From assembly GCF_023923225.1 (NCBI RefSeq), contig NZ_CP099489.1:3162001-3226000 (forward strand): a stretch of 64,000 bases of DNA, in the 5' to 3' direction. Both the position numbers and the translations under genes were made by a program. The stretch comes from Ornithinimicrobium faecis. GTDB taxonomy: Bacteria; Actinomycetota; Actinomycetes; Actinomycetales; Dermatophilaceae. Numbering within the stretch: position 1 is the stretch's first letter; the number at the start of each line of letters is the position of its first letter. A model generated the notes under the pieces. It worked only from the letters and a program-made list of their open reading frames with translations, did no database searches and had not been told where the DNA came from. Positions 33,824 to 43,264 of this stretch are shown here, piece after piece.

Positions 33824-35701
33824 ATGACAACCACGGAGGCCAGGCCTGCGCACGCCTCCGAGGACGAACAAACCCCCTGGCTGCTGCGCGACCCGATCCG
33901 CACCGGCTTCCTGGCGATCATGGCGCTGATGGTGGCCGTGCGCTTCAACATCCTGCGCGACAGCTTCTTCATCACCGACGACTTCATGTTGCAGAGCCGG
34001 GCCGTGGAGCACGAGATCGGTTGGGACTATCTGACCCGGGTGCACACCGGTCACTTCGAGCCGATCGGCTTCGGCTTCATGTGGGTGCTCACCAAGCTGG
34101 CGCCGTGGAACTGGACCGTGGCGATGCTAGTCATGTTGGTCGCCCAGGTGCTGGTGGCCGTCCTCGTCTGGCGGATGCTGACCCGCCTCTTCGGGCGGCG
34201 GGCGCTGGTCCTGATCCCCTTCGCCCTCTATTGCCTCACACCGCTGACCATCCCGGCCTTCACCTGGTTGTCCGCCGCGATCATCTGGCTCCCCCTGACC
34301 GCCGCGCTGGCCGGAGCCATCGCCAACCACGTGGCCTATCTGCGGTCCGGGCGGTGGGAGGACGCCGTGTGGGCGATCTTCTGGTATTGCTTCGGCCTGG
34401 CCAGCTTCGAGAAGATCGTGATCTTCCTGCCGTTCATCGCGGTGCTGTCCCTGGCGGTCTCCCCGGCGGTTCGGCTCACTGCGCGCGACATCCTCCGGCT
34501 CCTCAGACGCACGTGGCTGGTGTGGGTGGGGTATGCCGTGGCGAGCGCGGCCTATCTGGTCATCTATCTCGATGGTTCCGCGAGGGCCGAGGCGAGCGCC
34601 AACCTCGAGGTCCCCAGCCTCGGGCAGTTGACCGACTTCGTCTATCTGAGCCTGTTCCGCACGATGATCCCCGGCGCTCTTGGTGGACCGTGGGACTGGC
34701 AACCGGCCAGTTATGCCGGCGCGATGGTCAACTCTCCCCGCCTCTTCGACTGGGCGTGCTGGATCGTCTTCGCCGCAGTGGTGATCGTCTCATTCCTCAC
34801 CCGGCGTCGCATCGGCCGAGCCTGGCTGGCCCTGCTCGTCTACCTCGGTGGGTCCATCGCCGCTCTGGCTGTCGGACGTGTTGCCTACAGCGGCCCACTG
34901 GCCGCGTTGGAGACGCGCTACCTCGCCGATGCAATCGTGCCGCTCGTCGTGGTTGTCGGTATGTGCCTGATGGCCCTCGAGGATGAGTCGGATGCCTGGC
35001 TGCCCGCAGCGCGTCGGTGGCTGGAGGCAGTCCCCCAGCAGACCCTGGTGTGGACCAGTGGAGTGGCCTGCGCGGTGTGGCTCGCCCTCGCACTACACAG
35101 TGCCAACGGCTATGCATCCTTCAGCGCCGCCAACCCGTATAAGGAGTTCGTGGAGACCACGCGGCAGTCGCTGGCGACTCTTCCGGCGGATGCCCAGATC
35201 TTCGACACCCCGATCCCTGTGGACCTGCTCGGGCCGCTCTTCATGGAGTTCAACACCGTGAGCCGCTTCGTGGCCCCCGTGGCCACTGCTGAGCAGCGGG
35301 AGGCGCTGGCCACCCGCGAGACCTTCACCGAGCCGCTGGTCCTGGCCCCCGACGGCACCTTCCAACCGCTGGAAGTCGACGGCTTCAGTTCGCCGCCGCC
35401 CTTTGAAGGATTGTGCGGGTGGCAGCCGGAGGACGGACAGGTCAGCGTTCCGTTGACCGACACGGCCTACGAATGGCCCTGGGCGGTCCGGGTGGGCTAT
35501 CTCGCCAACGGCCCCGCGACCGGCACGATCCACCTGGGCGAGGACTCCCAGGAGGTCGAGTTCACCGAGGGGCTGGGCGAGGTCTTTGTGCCACTGGTCG
35601 GTGGCGGGTCCGAGATCGTCATCGACGGTCTCGCCCCGGACGCTGGTCTCTGTTTCGGCGATGCCCAGGTCGGCACCCCACGCCCCGCGCCGCCCGAGTA
35701 A
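33824..35701 (+). CDS. Polytopic glycosyltransferase-like membrane protein
   Basis: 625 residues from ATG 33824, placed by GATACT 7 nt upstream. About 11 TM segments cover residues 25-430, with FFITDDFMLQSRAVEHEIGW in the first extracellular loop, where GT-C family enzymes carry their catalytic acidic residue. The C-terminal roughly 190 residues are an extracytoplasmic beta-rich domain. It may transfer sugars from a polyprenyl carrier to a wall polymer. It diverges from nei. No close family assignment can be made by eye. Confidence 0.65.
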   Translation: MTTTEARPAHASEDEQTPWLLRDPIRTGFLAIMALMVAVRFNILRDSFFITDDFMLQSRAVEHEIGWDYLTRVHTGHFEPIGFGFMWVLTKLAPWNWTVAMLVMLVAQVLVAVLVWRMLTRLFGRRALVLIPFALYCLTPLTIPAFTWLSAAIIWLPLTAALAGAIANHVAYLRSGRWEDAVWAIFWYCFGLASFEKIVIFLPFIAVLSLAVSPAVRLTARDILRLLRRTWLVWVGYAVASAAYLVIYLDGSARAEASANLEVPSLGQLTDFVYLSLFRTMIPGALGGPWDWQPASYAGAMVNSPRLFDWACWIVFAAVVIVSFLTRRRIGRAWLALLVYLGGSIAALAVGRVAYSGPLAALETRYLADAIVPLVVVVGMCLMALEDESDAWLPAARRWLEAVPQQTLVWTSGVACAVWLALALHSANGYASFSAANPYKEFVETTRQSLATLPADAQIFDTPIPVDLLGPLFMEFNTVSRFVAPVATAEQREALATRETFTEPLVLAPDGTFQPLEVDGFSSPPPFEGLCGWQPEDGQVSVPLTDTAYEWPWAVRVGYLANGPATGTIHLGEDSQEVEFTEGLGEVFVPLVGGGSEIVIDGLAPDAGLCFGDAQVGTPRPAPPE

Positions 35702-35705
35702 ACCG

Positions 35706-35843
35706 ACCGAGCGCATGGGCGCCTGATTCTCACCCCCACCGAGCGCATGGCTGGCGGCTCTCAGAGGTGACCGAGCGCATGGGCGCCTGACTTTCACCCT
35801 CACCGAGCGCATGGGCGCCTGATTTCATCCACCGAGCGCATGG
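35706..35843 (+). repeat. Array of five 13-bp motifs phased at 32 bp (left)
   Basis: ACCGAGCGCATGG starts at 35706, 35738, 35770, 35802 and 35831 (spacing 32, 32, 32, 29). Linkers are of two recurring 19-nt types, one starting GCGCCTGA and one CTGGCGGCTC. The array occupies most of the space between the glycosyltransferase stop and the VOC gene. Confidence 0.92.
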
Positions 35844-35906
35844 CGGTGCGACCGCTGTCCCATCTGGCGCATGCCGTGGACGACTGGCCGCGATAGCGTG
35901 CCTGGC

Positions 35907-36296
35907 ATGCATCGAAGTCGGATCGGAGTCGTTCTGATCGATCATCCTGTGGAGTCCTACGACCGATCCGCCGCATTCTGGGCGGGGGCGCGTGGGACGG
36001 AGCGGGATGGGGCCGGACCGCCGCAGGACAACCCGTATGAGTCACTCACTCCGCTGCCGGGCGGCCTGATGCTCGAGCTCCAGCGCACCGGGACCGGCAC
36101 CCCAGCAAGCGTGCACCTCGACATCGAGACCGATGACGTGGCGTCCGAGGTGGCCAGGGTCGTGGCCCTGGGCGCGACCGTGACCGCGCACCACGAGAGC
36201 TATGCAGTCCTGACTGATCCTGGCCGTCTGGCGTTCTGCGTCGTGCCCGTGCAGACCGGCGCCGACTTCGAGGCCCACGCGACGACCTGGCCCTGA
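35907..36296 (+). CDS. VOC (glyoxalase/bleomycin-resistance) family protein
   Basis: 129 residues from ATG 35907, with TAGCGT 7 nt upstream. The single VOC-like domain has IGVVLIDHPVESYDRSAAFW at the start and SVHLDIETDDVASEVARVVA followed by VLTDPGRLAFCVV in the second half, typical of glyoxalase-like folds. Only the H in VHLDIE is an obvious metal ligand. Substrate unknown. The gene sits alone between two inverted arrays of 32-bp-phased repeats. Confidence 0.8.
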   Translation: MHRSRIGVVLIDHPVESYDRSAAFWAGARGTERDGAGPPQDNPYESLTPLPGGLMLELQRTGTGTPASVHLDIETDDVASEVARVVALGATVTAHHESYAVLTDPGRLAFCVVPVQTGADFEAHATTWP

Positions 36297-36333
36297 TCCT
36301 GCTCGTCGCGCTGTGCCCACTCCGAGCACAACA

Positions 36334-36442
36334 CCATGCGCTCGGTCACCTCTGAGAGCCGCCAGCCATGCGCTTGGTCACCTCTGAGAGCCGCCAGCCA
36401 CGCGCTTGGTGGGGGTGAAAATCAGGCGCCCATGCGCTCGGT
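36334..36442 (-). repeat. Array of four 13-bp motifs phased at 32 bp (right, inverted)
   Basis: CCATGCGCTCGGT or one-base variants start at 36334, 36366, 36398 and 36430, exactly 32 bp apart. Its linkers are the complements of the two left-array linker types. Together with the left array it makes about 79-bp imperfect inverted repeats around the VOC gene. Confidence 0.92.
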
Positions 36443-36471
36443 CGAGGGGCGGGGTCGGGGGGGCGGGGACG

Positions 36472-39219
36472 TCAGCCGGTGTTGCGCAGCCCGGCCGCGA
36501 CGCCGTTGACGGTGATCAGCAGGGCCCGCTGCAGCTCCTCGACGTGCTCGCCACCCTCCCCCTGCTCGCGCAGTCGGCGCAGCAGCTCAACCTGCAGGTG
36601 GGAGATCGGGTCGAGGTACTGGTCGCGCACGGCCAGCGAGCGCTTCAGCACCGGCTGGTCGTCGAGCAGGTCCTCCTCGCCAGTCAACGCCCGCAACTCG
36701 GTGACGGTGAGCTCGAACTCGGCCCGGATGTCGTCAAAGATGTGCCGCAACTCGTCGGGGACAAGCTGCTCGACATACAGCGCCGCAATGTCCAGGTCGG
36801 TCTTGGCGATCGTCATCTCCACGTTGGACACGACGGCCCCGAAGAAGTGCCAGGTCTGGACCATCTCGCGCAGCGTCTCGGTGTGCCCGGCCTCCCGGGC
36901 CGCGCGCAGACCGGAGCCCACACCGAACCAGCCCGGGATGATCTGGCGGGTCTGGGTCCAGCCGAACACCCAGGGAATGGCCCGCAGGCCCTCCAGCCCC
37001 AGTCCCGCGTCGGGTCGCTTGCTGGGACGGGACCCGATGTTGAGGGCACCGAGCTGGTCGACCGGGGTGGCAGCGACGAAGTATGCCGGCAGGTCGGGGT
37101 CGTCGATCAGGTTGCGGTACGCCTCGTAGGCGGCATCGGAGGCGACGTCCATGACTCCTCCCCAGCGCTGCAGCTGCTCGTCGGTCGAGCGGGCGTCGCG
37201 GTGCAGGGCTGAGGCCCGCAGCACCGCGGCCAGGGACAGCTCGAGGTTTTCCTTGGCCAGCGATGGCAGGGAGTACTTGTCGGAGATCACCTCACCCTGC
37301 TCAGTGAACTTGATCTCGCCCTCGAGCACCCCCGAGGGCTGGGCCAGGATCGCGTCATAGGTCGGACCGCCCCCGCGCCCGACCGAGCCGCCCCGACCGT
37401 GGAACAGCCGCAGGCGCACGCCGTGCCGGGCAGCGACGTCACGCAGCGCCCGCTGGGCCTGGTGGATGCTCCACTGGCTGGTCAGCACGCCGGACTGCTT
37501 GTTGGAGTCGGAATAGCCGAGCATCACCTCCTGCACGTCGCCGCGCAGGCGCACCACCTCGCGGTAGGCCGGTGTGTTCAGCAGGGTGTCCACCAGCTCG
37601 GCAGCCCCCCGCAGCTCGTCCACGGTCTCCAGCAGTGGGGCAAAACCGATCTGCGCAAACGCCTCGATGCCCTCCGCGGCGCCGTGCACATCCAGCAGTC
37701 CCGCCTCTCGTGCCAGGACCGCCGCCGCGAGGATGTCATCGGGCCCCTGGGTCATCGAGATGATGTAGGTCTCGATGACCTCCGGTCCATAGGTCGCCAC
37801 CGCCCGGCGGATCTCGTCGAAGACCGCGAGGGTCTGAGGGCGCGGTGCCGCCGGGGTGAGCAGCGGACGAGGCGAGGCCAACTCGGCCGAGAGGATGGCG
37901 AGGCGCTGCACCCGGTCCGTGTCGGCATACGGCTGATCAAGCCCGCCGACCGCGTCGAGCATCTCGCCCACCGCGGCGTGGTGGTGCTCTGCGTGCTCGC
38001 GCACATCGAGGGTGGCCAGGTGCAGACCGGTGCCGGCCAGGGTCTGGGTGATCCGTGCCAGGGCACCGTCGGCCACGAGCGCACCGCCGTTGCTGCGCAG
38101 CGAGTCGGCGACCAGGTCGAGGTCGTCCAACAGCTCGGACGTCTGGCCATAGTCACGGCCGGGCTCGTGCGGGGTCTCGGCGAGCACCCGGCGCTCGGTG
38201 TTGAGCAGCTTGGCCTTGATGCAGGTGAGCTTGAGCCGATAGGGCTCGGCGACGTTGAGCTCCTTGACCCGCGGGTCCAGCCCGGGCAGATGGTCCAGGT
38301 CGCGGGCCAGCGAGGTCTCCAGCTCCGGCTCGACGTCCACGATGACCGTCGAGCTCGACAGCCTGGAGACGAGCACGTCGATCATGCCCAGCGCGACCTT
38401 GATCGCGTGCTGGTGCTGCAGTTTGAGGACCTCGGCCGTGACCGCGGGGGTGACAAAGGGGTTGCCATCACGGTCCCCACCGATCCAGGAGCCAAAGCGC
38501 AGCGGTGGGCGACGCCGATCGATCGTCAGGCCATGCTGATCGAGCAGGTCCCTGAGGTCGCCGAGCAGGTCGGGCACGGTCTCGGCGAGGACCTCGTCGA
38601 GGTAGTACATGGCATTGCGGGCCTCGTCCATCGGCGTGGGCCGGTTCTGCCGCAGCTCGTCGGTCTGCCAGATGAGGTCGATCAGCTCGGCGAGGCGACG
38701 GTCCTGACGGCGCCGGGCCACAGTGTCGGCCTCGGTCGTGACCGCCAGCTCATCGGACAGGCGCCGGATCTTGGTGAGCACCGAGCGGCGGCTGGCCTCG
38801 GTGGGGTGCGCGGTGAACACCGGGCGGACATCAAGCTTGCCCATCACGTCGGCCAGCAGGTCCGACCCGCCAGACTCAGCGATCGCGGCCACCGTGCTCT
38901 CCAGCCAACCCTGCCCCTCCTCACGGTCGGTCAACGACCGCACGCGGTGCACCTGCTCGGCCGCGTTGGCCAGGTGGAAGTAGGACGCGAAGGCCCGGAC
39001 CAGATCAGTCGCCACCTCCAGCGGCAGAGTGCCCAGCAGCTCACGGACCTGAGCGGCGGCACCCGCGTCGCCGCCCTGCCCCGCCTTGGTCTGCAGACGG
39101 ACCTCCTCGACCCGGTCCAGCAGCTCCTGCCCGTGGTGTCGGACCAGGCTCTGGCCGAGCAGGGTGGAGACGCGGCGCACGTCTGCGCGAAGTTCGGGGC
39201 TGATCGGGTCCTGAGTCAC
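36472..39219 (-). CDS. ppc: Phosphoenolpyruvate carboxylase
   Basis: 915 residues, the standard bacterial length. Conserved PEPC motifs are [15 protein letters not shown] with the catalytic His, [44 protein letters not shown] and a C-terminal NTG. It fixes bicarbonate onto PEP to make oxaloacetate. It starts at GTG 39219, exactly 6 nt after a TAGGCT -10 box, so the mRNA is leaderless. Confidence 0.98.
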   Translation of the reverse strand: MTQDPISPELRADVRRVSTLLGQSLVRHHGQELLDRVEEVRLQTKAGQGGDAGAAAQVRELLGTLPLEVATDLVRAFASYFHLANAAEQVHRVRSLTDREEGQGWLESTVAAIAESGGSDLLADVMGKLDVRPVFTAHPTEASRRSVLTKIRRLSDELAVTTEADTVARRRQDRRLAELIDLIWQTDELRQNRPTPMDEARNAMYYLDEVLAETVPDLLGDLRDLLDQHGLTIDRRRPPLRFGSWIGGDRDGNPFVTPAVTAEVLKLQHQHAIKVALGMIDVLVSRLSSSTVIVDVEPELETSLARDLDHLPGLDPRVKELNVAEPYRLKLTCIKAKLLNTERRVLAETPHEPGRDYGQTSELLDDLDLVADSLRSNGGALVADGALARITQTLAGTGLHLATLDVREHAEHHHAAVGEMLDAVGGLDQPYADTDRVQRLAILSAELASPRPLLTPAAPRPQTLAVFDEIRRAVATYGPEVIETYIISMTQGPDDILAAAVLAREAGLLDVHGAAEGIEAFAQIGFAPLLETVDELRGAAELVDTLLNTPAYREVVRLRGDVQEVMLGYSDSNKQSGVLTSQWSIHQAQRALRDVAARHGVRLRLFHGRGGSVGRGGGPTYDAILAQPSGVLEGEIKFTEQGEVISDKYSLPSLAKENLELSLAAVLRASALHRDARSTDEQLQRWGGVMDVASDAAYEAYRNLIDDPDLPAYFVAATPVDQLGALNIGSRPSKRPDAGLGLEGLRAIPWVFGWTQTRQIIPGWFGVGSGLRAAREAGHTETLREMVQTWHFFGAVVSNVEMTIAKTDLDIAALYVEQLVPDELRHIFDDIRAEFELTVTELRALTGEEDLLDDQPVLKRSLAVRDQYLDPISHLQVELLRRLREQGEGGEHVEELQRALLITVNGVAAGLRNTG

Positions 39220-39225
39220 CCGGCG

Positions 39226-39231
39226 AGCCTA
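39226..39231 (-). promoter_or_regulatory. -10 box of leaderless ppc promoter
   Basis: TAGGCT on the minus strand followed by 6 nt and the GTG start codon of ppc. No Shine-Dalgarno sequence precedes the GTG. Confidence 0.5.
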
Positions 39232-39310
39232 GCGACCGCAGGTGTCCGGCAGGTTTCCGGCCGGGAGCAGACGGTGGGTCCCGGCGTCGCCAGAGGTGTC
39301 GGGCCGCGGC

Positions 39311-39342
39311 TCATGAGAGCTTTTTCATGAGAATTGCTCTCA
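39311..39342. promoter_or_regulatory. Direct and inverted repeats upstream of the PepSY lipoprotein gene
   Basis: TCATGAGA occurs at 39311-39318 and 39325-39332 (14-bp periodicity). TGAGAGC (39314-39320) is also inverted at 39336-39342 (GCTCTCA). The block sits 24-55 nt before the ATG. Spaced direct repeats fit an OmpR-type response regulator site (inference). Confidence 0.4.
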
Positions 39343-39365
39343 CCTTCGGCTGCCACCATCAAGGC

Positions 39366-40067
39366 ATGAACACTTCCAAGAAACTGACCGTGACCACCGC
39401 CCTCGCACTCACCCTCAGCCTTGGTCTGACCGCGTGCGGCGACGACGAGCCCGACGTCGAGACACCCGCCGATGAGCCCGCCGCCACCGCCCCGGCCGAG
39501 ACGGGATCCGACGATGCAGACGACACCGCCGACGACACGACGGCGACCGACGACGCCGGAGCCTCCACGCCCGGTGACGCCGCGGACGACACCAGCGACG
39601 ACGCGAACCCGACCGACGATGCCGGGGCCTCCTCGCCCGGTGACGACGCGGCCGGTGACCTGACCGCCGTCGCGCTGGTCGCGATCGGCACCGCCGAGGC
39701 TGAGGCCGGCGGCACGGCATACGAGATCGACGACCAGGACGACGACGGCACCTGGGAGGTCGACGTCCGCGTCGATGACCGCTCCGTGGAGGTCACCGTC
39801 AGCGAGGACGGCACCCAGGTCGTCGAGACCGAGGACGATGACCTCGATGACGAGGACCGCGCCGCACTCGACGCCTCGACGATCACCCTGGCCGAGGCCA
39901 TCGAGCTGGCTGTTGCCGAGGCTGGTGGCGTGCTGGACGACGCCGAGCTCGAGGGTGAGGACGACGGGCAGCCCCACCACTGGGAGGTCAGCGTCGACAC
40001 CGACGAGCAGGATGACATCGAGGTCCTGGTCGGTGTGGACGGCGAGATCCTCGGCACGGACGGCTGA
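39366..40067 (+). CDS. PepSY-domain lipoprotein
   Basis: 233 residues with the lipobox LGLTAC near residue 23. A long Asp/Ala/Thr/Pro low-complexity linker follows (residues about 25-100, with two similar DDAGAS-PGD units). The acidic region contains two PepSY-like repeats: AVALVAIGTAEAEAGGTAYE...WEVDVRVDD and LAEAIELAVAEAGG...HHWEVSVDTDEQ. PepSY lipoproteins are often induced by envelope-stress two-component systems and may restrain extracellular proteases. Confidence 0.8.
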   Translation: MNTSKKLTVTTALALTLSLGLTACGDDEPDVETPADEPAATAPAETGSDDADDTADDTTATDDAGASTPGDAADDTSDDANPTDDAGASSPGDDAAGDLTAVALVAIGTAEAEAGGTAYEIDDQDDDGTWEVDVRVDDRSVEVTVSEDGTQVVETEDDDLDDEDRAALDASTITLAEAIELAVAEAGGVLDDAELEGEDDGQPHHWEVSVDTDEQDDIEVLVGVDGEILGTDG

Positions 40068-40149
40068 GCCACCGAGCCGCACCAACGAGCCGCACCACTG
40101 CGCCGCCCCACGGTGAGACACCGACGGGGCGGCAGCTCGCGGTCGGAGG

Positions 40150-40647
40150 TCAGACCCGCGCGAACGTCAGGGTCTCGCCCCGCGCACCGCCCATCCAGAC
40201 GTCCTGGCACGCGGCGGCCATCTCGGCCAGCCCCTCGGTGATCTCGCCGAAGACGTTGCCGGGGACCCACCCCTGGTCGCCGTTGATGAGCAGGTTGTTG
40301 CGGCCATAGAAGATCGCCAGGTCGATGATGCCGGTCGCGGCTCGGTGCTCCTGCTCGGTCTCATAGCCGTAGGCCGGGTTGCCCAGGTCGTCCCCGGAGA
40401 AGGTGAACCAGCAGACGTCGCCCGGGATCGGCGTGATGGTCGTGTTCTCCTTGCCCGGGTCACGGTCGGCGAACGGCGGATAGAGCCCATAGATCTCGTT
40501 GCGCGCGTATTTGCCGTGGAAGACCGGCGCCGACAGCGGCAGCGCATCCCAGACCGCCGCTGCGGTCCGCGGGGCAGCCTCATCCAGCAGTCGCGCCGTG
40601 CAACTCACGCCGCGGGTGTCGAGGGTGATCGTGATGAACCGGTCCAT
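40150..40647 (-). CDS. DUF3830 family cyclophilin-like protein
   Basis: 165 residues from ATG 40647 behind AGGAGA. It has ITITLDTRGVSCTARLLDEA, VFHGKYARNEIYGLYP, PIPGDVCWFTFSGDDLG and IDLAIFYGRNNLLINGDQGW, the pattern of DUF3830 proteins, which have a cyclophilin-like fold. These genes commonly sit among amidase/racemase catabolic genes. Last gene of the dehydrogenase-amidase-DUF3830 arm of the island. Biochemical role unknown. Confidence 0.8.
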   Translation of the reverse strand: MDRFITITLDTRGVSCTARLLDEAAPRTAAAVWDALPLSAPVFHGKYARNEIYGLYPPFADRDPGKENTTITPIPGDVCWFTFSGDDLGNPAYGYETEQEHRAATGIIDLAIFYGRNNLLINGDQGWVPGNVFGEITEGLAEMAAACQDVWMGGARGETLTFARV

Positions 40648-40685
40648 GGGTTCTCCTGGGGTGCGAGAAGTGACTCGTATGACGC

Positions 40686-42137
40686 TCAGCTGAGCAGGGT
40701 GGGCACGGCCCGGTGCCACTCGGTCGCCCGTTCGTAGGCGCGCGCCGCGCGCAGGGTCAGGGCGTCGGCGTGGCGGGGGCCGACGATCTGCAGGCCGATG
40801 GGCCGGCGGTCCGCTGTCAGCCCGCACGGCACGGACAGTGCCGGTTGCTGGGTCATGTTGAACGGGTAGGTGTAGGGCGTCCACGACGTCCACAGGGTGG
40901 AAGGCCAGCCGTCGGGGGCGTCCTGGCCCACGGGGAAGGCCGCCACCGGCATGGTCGGGGTCACCAGCAGGTCATAGTCCTCGTGGAAGGCGCCCATCCG
41001 CACACCCAGGTCCATCCGGACACCGGTCGCGTCCAGATAGTCCGAGGCCGAGGCCCCCTGCCCGAAGTCCTCGATGGCTTGCCGCAGACGGGGGTCGATC
41101 CGCTCCAGCGCCCCCTCGCCGAAGGCCTCGACGACCTTCGCAGCACCGGTGAACCACAGGGTGTGAAAGGCATCCACGCAGTCGGGGATGTCCGGGTCGA
41201 TCTCCTCGACGTCGGCTCCCAGCCGGGCCAGCACCTGTGCTGCCTCCCGGACCGCGGCGTCGACCTCTGGGTCGTTGTTGCCATAGCCGAGGGTCGGTGA
41301 GAACGCGATCCGCAGACCGGCGACCCCGTCCTCGATCCCCTCCAGGTGCGAGCCGGACACCACGTCCAGCGCCGCCCAGTCCCGGGAGTCCGGCTGGGCG
41401 ATGACGTCGAGCAGCAGCGCGGTGTCCCGCACGGTCCGGGCCATCGGCCCGGCGTGAGCGAGGGTGCCGTAGGGGCTGGCCGGGAAGAGCGGGACCCGGC
41501 CGAAGGTCGGTTTCAGAGCGACCGTGCCGGTGAAGGAGGCCGGGATGCGCACGGAGCCGCCACCGTCGGTCCCGACCGACCAGGTGCCCATGCCCAGGCC
41601 GACCGCGGTCGCGGCACCACCGCTGGAGCCGCCACCGGTGAGACCGGCCCCCCACGGGTTGCCGGTGGCCCCGTGCCGCAGGGAGTCGGTGACGCCCTTC
41701 CAGGCAAACTCGGGGGTGGTGTTCTTGCCCAGGAAGACAGTGCCCGCCGCGCGCAGCCGAGCCACGGCGGGAGCATCGGCGTCCCACGGGCCAGCCTCAT
41801 CGATCAGGTTGCTGCCCCGCAGGGTCGGCCAGTCGCGGGTCAGCAGGATGTCCTTGATGGTCATCGGCACGCCGTCGACCGGGCCGAGTGGCTCGCCGGC
41901 CCGCCAACGAGCGGTGGACTGCGCCGCCATCGCGAGCGCGGTGTCGTCGTCACGGAGCACGATGGCGTTGACCGCGCCGTCGTGAGCCTCGATCTGGGCA
42001 AGAGCCGCGCGGGTGGCGTCCTCCGGCGTGAAGTCTCCGGTCGCGAAGCCCGCCACCAGGTCCTCGGCGGACCACAGCGCCAGGCTCGTGGGAGCCGTGA
42101 CCGCCTCGTCCCGGGACAACTCAGTTTTCGGCGTCAT
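40686..42137 (-). CDS. Amidase (amidase signature family)
   Basis: About 483 residues. The Ser-cisSer-Lys triad is visible: TIKDILLTRDWPTLRGS supplies Lys, and GLTGGGSSGGAATAVGLGMG plus GTDGGGSVRIPASFTG supply the serines. It hydrolyses an amide to carboxylate and ammonia. ATG 42137 is preferred because AAGGA lies 9 nt upstream; ATG 42143 is possible but only 3 nt from AAGGA. The start lies in the last unit of a 53-bp tandem repeat. It is the central gene of the minus-strand arm of the catabolic island. Confidence 0.9.
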   Translation of the reverse strand: MTPKTELSRDEAVTAPTSLALWSAEDLVAGFATGDFTPEDATRAALAQIEAHDGAVNAIVLRDDDTALAMAAQSTARWRAGEPLGPVDGVPMTIKDILLTRDWPTLRGSNLIDEAGPWDADAPAVARLRAAGTVFLGKNTTPEFAWKGVTDSLRHGATGNPWGAGLTGGGSSGGAATAVGLGMGTWSVGTDGGGSVRIPASFTGTVALKPTFGRVPLFPASPYGTLAHAGPMARTVRDTALLLDVIAQPDSRDWAALDVVSGSHLEGIEDGVAGLRIAFSPTLGYGNNDPEVDAAVREAAQVLARLGADVEEIDPDIPDCVDAFHTLWFTGAAKVVEAFGEGALERIDPRLRQAIEDFGQGASASDYLDATGVRMDLGVRMGAFHEDYDLLVTPTMPVAAFPVGQDAPDGWPSTLWTSWTPYTYPFNMTQQPALSVPCGLTADRRPIGLQIVGPRHADALTLRAARAYERATEWHRAVPTLLS

Positions 42138-42196
42138 GTGCATCGATCCTTCACACCCCATCTATCAGAATCCGGGAAGAACCCGTGCCGGTGCAT
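42134..42196 (-). other. Possible 20-codon leader ORF coupled to the amidase gene
   Basis: In the middle copy of the 53-bp repeat, AAGGATCC precedes an ATG at 42196. The 20-codon frame (starting MHRHGFFPDS) ends in a TGA that overlaps the amidase ATG (ATGA). A further in-frame ORF from the previous copy (42249 to 42151) has 32 codons. SD-ATG spacing is short (3 nt), so translation is uncertain. Confidence 0.3.
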
Positions 42197-42262
42197 GGAT
42201 CCTTCACACGCCCGCCAACAGAATCCGGGAAGAACCCGTGCACGTGCATGGATCCTTCACGC
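42138..42262. repeat. 53-bp tandem repeat, 2.4 copies
   Basis: Copies start at 42138, 42191 and 42244 (the last truncated), each beginning GTGCAT(G/C)GATCCTTCAC and containing AGAATCCGGGAAGAACCCGT. On the minus strand each unit carries AAGGATCNATGCAC, a Shine-Dalgarno-like box and an ATG. The array links the dehydrogenase stop to the amidase start. Confidence 0.9.
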
Positions 42263-43234
42263 CTGACGCGGCACGTAGCCGAGCTGTTTGTCGACGACAT
42301 TCACCAGCGGCTCACCGTCCAGCCAGCGCTGCGCGTTGTCGACAAACTGCCTGGCCAGGGTGTCGCGCCACCCGACGACGTCACCGGACATGTGAGCACT
42401 GATCACGGCGCCCGGTGCCGTCCACAGGGGAGAGTCGCTGGGCAGCGGTTCCACCTCGAAGACATCGAGCGAGGCCCCGGAGATCACGTCATGCTGCAGT
42501 GCCTGGACCAGGTCGGACTCGACGACGGTGGCCCCACGGCCGATGTTGACCAGGTGCGCGGTGGTGGTCATCGCCGCCAGCACGTCGGCGTTGATCAGTC
42601 CCGTGGTCGCCGCCGTCAGCGGCGCCGCATTGACCAGGTGGTCACACCACCCGACCTCCCCCGCGAGGTCACTGCTGGCCACGACCGTGCCGAAGTCCGG
42701 GTCGTCCTCACGGGCAGTGCGACCGACCCCACGGACCTCCATGCCGACGGCACGCAGCAGGCGGGCGATCTCGCGCCCGATCGCGCCGGTGCCGATCACC
42801 ATGGCCCGTGACCCCGCCAGGCTGCGGGTCTCCCGGTGCCGCCACTCCTGCTCCTCCTGCAGCCGGCGGCTCTCGTGCAGGCGCTTGGCGTGCGCCAGGA
42901 TGCTGGCCAGCACAAACTCGGCGATGGGTCGGTCAAAGGTGCCGCGGGCGTTGGTGACCATCACGTCCGAGTCACGCAGCTCATCGAAGAGCAGGCTGTC
43001 CACCCCGGCGGCGGCCACGTGGATCCACTCCAGGCCGTCGCAGTGTGCCCAGGCATCCTGCACGGCGGTGGAGAAGAAGTCCCAGAGGAACAGCGCCTGC
43101 GCTCCGTCAAGGGCCTCCCCCAGACCGGCGGCATCGGTGAACCTCAGGTCCACACGCCCGTGCAGCGGACCGAGGTGCGGGGGACGGTCATCAGCGTGCT
43201 CCCCCAGGACGACGAGGACGGGAGGTTCAGACAC
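42257..43234 (-). CDS. D-2-hydroxyacid dehydrogenase family protein
   Basis: About 325 residues from GTG 43234, placed by TAGATT 7 nt upstream. The NAD-binding Rossmann motif is AMVIGTGAIGREIARLL. The catalytic Arg is in LVNIGRGATVVE, and the Glu/His region is near VEPLPSDSPLW...VISAHMSGD. It oxidises or reduces a 2-hydroxy/2-keto acid with NAD(P). It heads the operon dehydrogenase-amidase-DUF3830 and diverges from the EutA-like gene across a GntR-type operator. Confidence 0.87.
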   Translation of the reverse strand: MSEPPVLVVLGEHADDRPPHLGPLHGRVDLRFTDAAGLGEALDGAQALFLWDFFSTAVQDAWAHCDGLEWIHVAAAGVDSLLFDELRDSDVMVTNARGTFDRPIAEFVLASILAHAKRLHESRRLQEEQEWRHRETRSLAGSRAMVIGTGAIGREIARLLRAVGMEVRGVGRTAREDDPDFGTVVASSDLAGEVGWCDHLVNAAPLTAATTGLINADVLAAMTTTAHLVNIGRGATVVESDLVQALQHDVISGASLDVFEVEPLPSDSPLWTAPGAVISAHMSGDVVGWRDTLARQFVDNAQRWLDGEPLVNVVDKQLGYVPRQA

Positions 43235-43264
43235 GCCAGTCAATCTAGCCGAAAAGGCTGTCTG

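Noticed and set aside
35706..36442. Regular 32-bp spacing suggested a CRISPR array
   Set aside because: The repeated part is only 13 bp, the linkers belong to two recurring types instead of unique spacers, the array is on both sides of a gene in opposite orientation, and no cas genes are present.
37399..39330. Long open frame opposite ppc
   Set aside because: Antisense shadow of a clearly conserved PEP carboxylase.
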